A DNA stretch of 5,314 bases from positions 1 to 5,314 of the forward strand of contig CAMWMY010000102.1 in assembly GCA_947175465.1 (NCBI GenBank), in the 5' to 3' direction. The notes under the pieces are model-generated. The model did no database searches. It was not told where the DNA came from and saw only the letters and a program-made list of their open reading frames with translations. Shown here one piece after another: positions 1-5,314 of the stretch (the first letter of the stretch is position 1; every line of letters begins with the position of its first letter). This DNA is from an uncultured Erysipelotrichaceae bacterium (lineage in GTDB: Bacteria > Bacillota_I > Bacilli_A > Erysipelotrichales > Erysipelotrichaceae). Made by a program: the position numbers and the translations under genes.

Positions 1-10
1 AATTCATAGT

Positions 11-42
11 AGAGCTCCTTTTTGCCGGGTGAGCTCTTTTAT
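11..42 (+). terminator. Rho-independent terminator, + strand
   Basis: A perfect 7-bp stem AGAGCTC (11-17) / GAGCTCT (31-37) encloses a 13-nt loop and runs into TTTT then ATT on the + strand. It would end a + strand transcript coming from left of the window; that gene is not visible here. The T tract is short, so it may be only moderately efficient, and a second + strand hairpin follows at 89-128. Confidence 0.6.
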
Positions 43-47
43 TATAC

Positions 48-73
48 AAAAAAGCGCACCTTGTGGTGCACTT
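48..73 (-). terminator. Rho-independent terminator of gdhA, - strand
   Basis: Read on the - strand, a 9-bp stem (one G-T wobble) pairs bases 65-73 with 52-60 around the loop ACAA and leads into a run of six T (bases 48-53 are all A on the + strand). It lies about 70 bases past the gdhA stop codon and has the right orientation and shape to end the gdhA transcript. Confidence 0.8.
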
Positions 74-88
74 GAAATTTGAATTTAG

Positions 89-128
89 GAAACACATCAC
101 TTCACTATGAAATGATGTGTTTCTTTTT
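89..128 (+). terminator. Strong hairpin terminator, + strand tail
   Basis: A perfect 11-bp stem GAAACACATCA (89-99) / TGATGTGTTTC (113-123) can be extended inward by TTCA/TGAA (101-104 / 108-111) after one mismatch. It is followed by TTTTT at 124-128. The T tail is on the + strand only; on the - strand the bases after the stem are CTAAATTC, so it should not stop gdhA transcription. It probably serves as a second barrier protecting gdhA from + strand read-through, and it would form a structured hairpin in the gdhA 3' untranslated region. Confidence 0.75.
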
Positions 129-143
129 ATGATAGTATAAATT

Positions 144-1541
<1,398 letters not shown>

Positions 1542-1581
1542 TGATACAATTTTTAGAATATTATTTTTTCATTTTTCATAG

Positions 1582-1587
1582 TATTAT
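1582..1587 (+). promoter_or_regulatory. Candidate -10 box for feoAB
   Basis: TATTAT (5 of 6 to TATAAT) is the best-placed -10-like hexamer ahead of feoA and would give a leader of about 45 bases. No good -35 is found 16-18 bases upstream, only AT-rich sequence, so this is a weak call. A nearer TATACT at 1616-1621 would put the transcription start on the ribosome binding site and is less plausible. Confidence 0.25.
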
Positions 1588-1624
1588 TCTGACGTTTTTC
1601 GAAGCTCACATTTTCTATACTTAT

Positions 1625-1634
1625 AAGTGGTGAT
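1625..1634 (+). promoter_or_regulatory. feoA ribosome binding site that fixes the start
   Basis: AAGTGGTGAT matches the extended anti-16S complement AGGAGGTGAT at 8 of 10 positions and ends 4 bases before the ATG at 1639. Two in-frame GTG codons (1627, 1630) lie inside this site, so they are part of the ribosome binding sequence rather than starts. FeoA therefore begins at 1639. Confidence 0.7.
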
Positions 1635-1638
1635 AATA

Positions 1639-1872
1639 ATGACATTAGATGAATTAGGAGCCAATCAAAGAGCCATTATATGCGATATTCACTTAAAAGA
1701 GATGGATAGACAAAGATTATTTCATTTAGGTGTTTATATAGGAGCTATCATTTCATTACAAGCAAAAGCTCCTTTGCAAGATCCTATTATTTATTTTGTT
1801 TGTGGAAGTGCAATTGTACTACGCAGACAAGAGGCCAAAGCCATTATGATAACATTGGAGGATAGCATATGA
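1639..1872 (+). CDS. feoA: Ferrous iron transport protein FeoA
   Basis: A small cytosolic SH3-like protein, 77 aa from the chosen ATG, that partners FeoB in Fe2+ uptake. How it acts on FeoB is not settled for the family. Seen: the typical FeoA pattern of a short helical start (MTLDELG), then LFHLGVYIGAIISL, then KAPLQDPIIYFVCG (family pattern: small residue-Pro-hydrophobic-x-DP...G), and the closing IVLRRQEAKAIMI, where an LRR-x-EA-x-x-I motif is conventional. The ATG at 1639 is preferred over the upstream GTGs because they sit inside the ribosome binding site. Its stop TGA overlaps the feoB ATG (ATGA, 4 bp), so the two are translationally coupled. No Fur-type operator was recognised upstream beyond a TGATAAT half-site at the start codon. 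Confidence 0.93.
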   Translation: MTLDELGANQRAIICDIHLKEMDRQRLFHLGVYIGAIISLQAKAPLQDPIIYFVCGSAIVLRRQEAKAIMITLEDSI

Positions 1873-3983
1873 GTACATATCGTATAGCGTTTGTTGGAAA
1901 CCCGAATGTAGGAAAAAGTGCATGGATTAATCTTTTATCAAATGCTGATTTTAAAGTAGGAAATTGGCCAGGAGTGACGATTGAAAAGAAAGAAGCTATA
2001 GTGATATGGAACGAAGATACGTATCATTTAATTGATTTGCCAGGAGTTTATGCATTGGGGAAGCAACAAAATGAAGAGCGTATTACCACGACTTATTTAC
2101 AAGAAGAAGTCATTGATTGTATTGTACATATTGTCGATGCCACTAATCTTTCTAGAAATTTCTTTTTGACACTTCAATTACGAGAATTACAAATTCCCAT
2201 GATTTTAATTTTAAACTTTATGGATGAGGTTGAAAAATATCATATTGAAATTGATGTTGATGCTTTATCTCATCGTTTGCAGTTACCTGTATTAGCATAC
2301 AGTGCCTTTGATTATGAGGCCAAAGATATCGTATGGCAAGAAATAAGAGATTATGTTCATGAAAGCCCTTGTTATTTACCATTACTTTATCAAAAAGATG
2401 CACAGATATATACGGATATGGGACTATATATTCATGAACATTTACCACCTCATATTCATTTAACTAAAAAAGCTTTGCATCAATATCTTTATCAGTTAAT
2501 GAGACAAGATGAGCATGCTTGTAAGCAATATCACTCATGGTATTTAGATGAAGATAAATGCTATCGATTTCAAACGCATTTTCATGAAGAACATAGACAA
2601 AAGATAGCAGTACAAGCAGTGCATTCTCTTATGAAATATGTGAAGCAAGAAGAAGGTGTGCGTTACAAAAAAACAAAGAAAATAGATTCTTTCCTTTTAC
2701 ATAAAGTGCTTGGTTTGCCTCTTTTTTTCCTCTTCTTTTCTTTATTATTGTTTTTTGTTTTTCGTTTAAGTGCTCCTTGGAATGATTTTATCGATTTCTT
2801 TATCAATCAGATGTTAGCAAAATATGTAGCAGCAGCTGTTTCCTTTTTGCCTAGTAGTATTCAAGGATTATTATTACAAGGGATTCTTGCTGGTGTAGGG
2901 GGTGTTTTAACCTTTGTACCATTGATGACCATATTATATTTTATGTTAGGTATTCTTGAAGAAAGTGGTTATATGGCACGTATTGCTGTATTGCTTGATC
3001 GTATTATGCGTCCATTCCATTTAAGTGGAAAAAGCTTTGTATCATTGCTGCTGGGATTTGGATGCAATGTTCCTGCTATCTATGCAACAAGAACATTGGA
3101 TAATGAAAAACAAAAGAAGCTAACAGCATTATTAGTTCCCTTTATGTCTTGTGGGGCAAGACTTCCCGTTTATGTATTATTTGCATCTGCTTTTTTTCCT
3201 AAAAAAACCATAGGGGCTATTTTAGCAATTTATAGTATTGGTCTTTTATTAGCTTTTATTTGTGCTTATATATACACTAGAATGCACGCTTTTCAAGATG
3301 ATGAAATGTTTGTGATGGAGTTACCTCCTTATCGTTTTCCATCTTTTAAAGTTCTTTTACAAAAAGTGAAACTCGAAGTGCTTGCTTATATTCGCAAAGC
3401 TACAGGAATAGTATTATGGGCGATGGTTCTTGTATGGAGTGTGTCTTATTTTCCTAATGCTAGGGTAGAAGATAGTTATATGGCACAATTTGCCAAACAA
3501 GTAAGTTTTTTATATGAACCTCTTGGTTTTGGAACAAGGTGGGAGAGTATTGCTTCTTTACCAGGAAGTATTGTAGCGAAAGAGACAGTTGTTGGCTTTT
3601 TTGATCAAGTATTATTGCACAATGAAGAAGCTGTATATGAAAAGTTAGAGTGGAAAGAAGATATCAAGAAAGTAGCTTATGCATTTGGCTCAGCTTGTCG
3701 AGATAGCTTACAATCACTTTTTCTACGTCCTCAAAAGGAAGAGATAGATTCTTCTTTAGTTCACGCCATTTCTTCGCTATGGAGCGATCCCTTAGCTTCT
3801 TTACGAGCTTTTAACTTTATGGTATATGTATTATTAACAATTCCATGCATTATGACGCTACAGGCTCTATATAAAGAATTTGGTAAAAAAATATGCTTAT
3901 TATCTATTGTTACGATGACGATTGTTCCTTATCTAGTATGTTTTTTTATTTTTCAATTTTTTTCTTTTATTTTTATAAAATAA
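1869..3983 (+). CDS. feoB: Ferrous iron transporter FeoB
   Basis: Cytoplasmic-membrane Fe2+ importer with an N-terminal G-protein domain, 704 aa, within the family range. Seen: G1 GNPNVGKS (10-17), G2 GNWPGVT (31-37), G3 DLPG (56-59), G4 NFMD (116-119) and a G5-like YSAF (144-147). A helical guanine-dissociation-inhibitor-like region spans about 165-262. Membrane segments begin near 275 (HKVLGLPLF). Conserved transport motifs are EESGYMAR (364-371), GFGCNVPA (396-403, C399), SCGARLPVY (427-435, C428) and AKETVVG (570-576), followed by the last two helices to the C-terminus. GGAGG lies 7 bases before the ATG, which overlaps the feoA stop. Oddities: Trp after the P-loop (GKSAWIN, where GKSxLFN is usual), 11 His between residues 189 and 252, and seven Phe in the final 14 residues. 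No feoC-like gene follows. Two Gate domains around a FeoB core are inferred from the family. Confidence 0.97.
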   Translation: MSTYRIAFVGNPNVGKSAWINLLSNADFKVGNWPGVTIEKKEAIVIWNEDTYHLIDLPGVYALGKQQNEERITTTYLQEEVIDCIVHIVDATNLSRNFFLTLQLRELQIPMILILNFMDEVEKYHIEIDVDALSHRLQLPVLAYSAFDYEAKDIVWQEIRDYVHESPCYLPLLYQKDAQIYTDMGLYIHEHLPPHIHLTKKALHQYLYQLMRQDEHACKQYHSWYLDEDKCYRFQTHFHEEHRQKIAVQAVHSLMKYVKQEEGVRYKKTKKIDSFLLHKVLGLPLFFLFFSLLLFFVFRLSAPWNDFIDFFINQMLAKYVAAAVSFLPSSIQGLLLQGILAGVGGVLTFVPLMTILYFMLGILEESGYMARIAVLLDRIMRPFHLSGKSFVSLLLGFGCNVPAIYATRTLDNEKQKKLTALLVPFMSCGARLPVYVLFASAFFPKKTIGAILAIYSIGLLLAFICAYIYTRMHAFQDDEMFVMELPPYRFPSFKVLLQKVKLEVLAYIRKATGIVLWAMVLVWSVSYFPNARVEDSYMAQFAKQVSFLYEPLGFGTRWESIASLPGSIVAKETVVGFFDQVLLHNEEAVYEKLEWKEDIKKVAYAFGSACRDSLQSLFLRPQKEEIDSSLVHAISSLWSDPLASLRAFNFMVYVLLTIPCIMTLQALYKEFGKKICLLSIVTMTIVPYLVCFFIFQFFSFIFIK

Positions 3984-3997
3984 CGATCAATTTTTTC

Positions 3998-4026
3998 TTT
4001 TCATAACTGAGGAAAAGAGTTATAAT
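3998..4026 (+). promoter_or_regulatory. Probable promoter of the cysteine hydrolase gene
   Basis: A perfect -10 TATAAT at 4021-4026 is preceded, with a 17-base spacer, by TTTTCA (3998-4003, 4 of 6 to TTGACA). Transcription would begin near 4033, just before the strong site AAAGGAGGT (4038-4046), leaving a very short leader. Because no terminator is seen after feoB, read-through from feoAB could also reach the gene. Confidence 0.55.
4003..4023 (+). repeat. Inverted repeat overlapping the -10 box
   Basis: ATAACT (4003-4008) and AGTTAT (4018-4023) are perfect inverted copies separated by 9 bases. The right arm covers the first three bases of the -10 box and the left arm abuts the -35 candidate. 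There is no following T tract, so it is not a terminator. The placement would suit a repressor operator, but a 6-bp repeat in AT-rich DNA may be chance. Confidence 0.4.
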
Positions 4027-4054
4027 AAATAAGAAAAAAAGGAGGTATAGTGAA

Positions 4055-4684
4055 ATGGCTAGAGTAAATTCTACATTTTTAAACCAATATCCAGTACTTC
4101 CATATACTTCTTTACGAAAACCGCTTGTGTTTGTTGTTGATATGGTAAATGGTTTTTTAAGAATAGGGAATCTTCATGATAATCAAATGCTTGATATTAT
4201 CGAGCCTATACAAAAATTATTAGAAGTAGAGGATATAAAAAGTATATTTATTGTTGATGAGCATGAAAAAGATGCAAGAGAATTTGGAGCTTTTCCTCCT
4301 CATTGTATTGTAGATTCACAAGAAAATAAGATAATTGATGAATTAGCTCCTTTTGCAACAAGTATTGTAAAAAAGAATAGTACGAATGCTTTTGTTTCAA
4401 AGCAATTTCAAAGTTTATTACCGTTTATTGATGCATATAAAGATATTGTCATTACAGGGTGTTGTAGTGATATTTGTATTTTACAATTTGCTTTGTGTTT
4501 TCATGCATGGTTAAATGAAAATAATAAAACACATCAACGTGTGATCATTCCATTAGATTGTATTGATACTTATCATGTAGATCACCAACATGATGCAGAT
4601 AAGATGAATGAATTTAGTATCCAATTAATGAAGGTTAATGGTATTGATATTGTACAAAAAATTACTTATGAGGAGAATGCATAG
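4055..4684 (+). CDS. Isochorismatase/nicotinamidase-family cysteine hydrolase
   Basis: A soluble 209-aa alpha/beta hydrolase of the isochorismatase-like superfamily. Seen: VVDMVNGF with catalytic Asp (D29), KKNSTNAF with the likely catalytic Lys (K107), and GCCSDIC (135-141) carrying the cis-peptide turn and the nucleophile C141. A likely metal site is D68 and H70 (VDEHE) with H83 (FPPHC), the Asp-His-His arrangement of nicotinamidases; plain isochorismatases generally lack it. Nicotinamide deamidation for NAD salvage is thus a reasonable guess. However, the segment after PPHC reads IVDSQENK rather than the usual xGT(x)GAE of PncA, so another amide substrate is possible and no symbol is given. 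AAAGGAGGT lies 8 bases before the ATG. It has its own probable promoter 71 bases past feoB, and the next gene starts 2 bases after its stop. Confidence 0.85.
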   Translation: MARVNSTFLNQYPVLPYTSLRKPLVFVVDMVNGFLRIGNLHDNQMLDIIEPIQKLLEVEDIKSIFIVDEHEKDAREFGAFPPHCIVDSQENKIIDELAPFATSIVKKNSTNAFVSKQFQSLLPFIDAYKDIVITGCCSDICILQFALCFHAWLNENNKTHQRVIIPLDCIDTYHVDHQHDADKMNEFSIQLMKVNGIDIVQKITYEENA

Positions 4685-4686
4685 TC

Positions 4687-5314
4687 GTGAGGAAACAAGA
4701 GTATAAGGAGAAAAAACTCCGTTATTTTCTGTATATTTGTAGTCTACTTTATATCATCACTTTACTTTATAGCTTTTATATAAATATAAAAGAAGGTAAT
4801 CAAACAGCGGTTGGGATGAGTGTGGTAGCTATTTTCACACCTTTGATTGTGCCTGTTTTATTTAAGCTTTTTCGTTGGAAGCCAGTGTATGAAATGTATA
4901 TTATATCTACGATATTCATGTATTTTGCATCTCTTATTGGAAGTTGTTTAAAAGGCTATGGAATTATAGGATTTGATAAAGCACTTCATTTCTCAAGTGG
5001 TATTTTCGCAACGATTCTTGCTGTTATTTTCTTTCAGTTGTTAAAAAAAGTTCAGCGCCCTGATAATACAAAGGATTATCATGTAATGCTTGTTTTTGTT
5101 AATGCATGTAATATTGCTATCGCTGCTATTTGGGAATTTTATGAATATGCAATGCTTATCTTTTTTCAAAATGATGCGATTAATCATTATTCACAAGGAG
5201 TACATGATTCAATGACTGATATGTTATGTGCTACACTAGCAGGACTGCTCATTACTTTATGTATTATCCGTGCATATAAAACAGGAAAAGCAAATTTCTT
5301 TACTAATATATATG
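4687..5314 (+). CDS. Polytopic membrane protein, DUF2238/YjdF-like, 3' truncated by window
   Basis: An open frame of 209 codons with no stop before the window edge, so the C-terminus is missing. I read about six membrane segments, near residues 14-34, 41-62, 68-88, 99-118, 132-158 and 180-196, with a basic cytosolic N-terminus (RKQEYKEKKLR). Conserved-looking polar residues sit in or beside the membrane: FDKALHFSSG (D97, H101), WEFYEY (W149, E150, E153) and GVHDSMTDML (H173, D174, D178). This D-x-x-x-H-x-x-x-G ... W/YE-x-x-E ... D-x-x-x-DM pattern resembles the DUF2238 (YjdF) family, whose function is unknown; the assignment is from memory of the pattern. The GTG start is chosen because the frame is closed by a TGA at 4669 and no in-frame ATG occurs until 4816, past the first helix. 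GAGGAG (4670-4675) lies 11 bases upstream, inside the hydrolase gene, suggesting translational coupling. Confidence 0.75.
   Translation, partial: MRKQEYKEKKLRYFLYICSLLYIITLLYSFYINIKEGNQTAVGMSVVAIFTPLIVPVLFKLFRWKPVYEMYIISTIFMYFASLIGSCLKGYGIIGFDKALHFSSGIFATILAVIFFQLLKKVQRPDNTKDYHVMLVFVNACNIAIAAIWEFYEYAMLIFFQNDAINHYSQGVHDSMTDMLCATLAGLLITLCIIRAYKTGKANFFTNIY

Noticed and set aside
1616..1621. TATACT as the feoAB -10 box.
   Set aside because: Transcription would start around 1628, inside the ribosome binding site, and no -35 hexamer is found at 16-18 bases.
1627..1638. GTG codons in frame ahead of feoA that would lengthen it to 81 aa.
   Set aside because: They lie inside the Shine-Dalgarno sequence for the ATG at 1639, and the extra residues (V-I-I) are not part of the FeoA fold.
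1631..1645. Fur box at the feoA start codon.
   Set aside because: Only the left half TGATAAT matches; the right half fits 3 of 7. The left half is also partly explained by the Shine-Dalgarno GGTGAT.
2218..2448. Open frame of 76 codons on the - strand inside feoB.
   Set aside because: Fully antisense to a well-supported feoB, begins with GTG without a ribosome binding site, and the protein resembles nothing known; it is a shadow of the coding strand.
3984..4054. Possible terminator after feoB in the T-rich stretch 3991-4001 or the hairpin 4003-4023.
   Set aside because: The T stretch has no GC stem before it, and the hairpin is AT-rich with no T tract after it.
4677..4706. ATG overlapping the end of the hydrolase gene, with AGGAG just upstream.
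   Set aside because: It opens a frame of only nine codons before TAA and is out of frame with the membrane protein; the GTG at 4687 gives the long frame.

Overview
The window is AT-rich and uses strong AGGAGG-type Shine-Dalgarno sites, short gaps, a 4-bp ATGA gene overlap and T-tailed hairpin terminators. This points to a low-GC Gram-positive bacterium (Firmicutes/Bacillota), probably an anaerobic gut-type fermenter. Clostridia or Erysipelotrichia would fit, but the lineage is inference from protein flavour and base composition.

Layout. (1) Bases 1-143 are a convergent terminator zone: two hairpins with + strand T tails for something upstream of the window, and one with a - strand T tail for gdhA. 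(2) 144-1475, - strand: complete gdhA, hexameric glutamate dehydrogenase, judged NADP(H)-dependent from residues in the coenzyme pocket. (3) 1476-1638 is a divergent intergenic region with a recognisable gdhA promoter and a poorly defined feo promoter. (4) 1639-3983, + strand: feoA and feoB, an overlapping ferrous-iron uptake pair. (5) 3984-4054 has no feoB terminator but a promoter for the next gene, with a 6-bp inverted repeat running into its -10 box. (6) 4055-4684: an isochorismatase/nicotinamidase-fold cysteine hydrolase. (7) 4687-5314: a polytopic membrane protein cut by the window edge, resembling the DUF2238/YjdF-type family. It starts with GTG two bases after the hydrolase stop.

Functionally these are two or three neighbouring units. 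gdhA assimilates or releases ammonia at 2-oxoglutarate/glutamate. FeoA and FeoB import Fe2+ across the cytoplasmic membrane. The hydrolase and membrane protein form a probable two-gene unit of unknown role. No mobile element, CRISPR array, RNA gene or clear riboswitch was found. Most of the window is ordinary core metabolism. The points worth a second look are the His-rich cytosolic segment of FeoB, the inverted repeat over the hydrolase promoter, and the hydrolase/membrane-protein pair.
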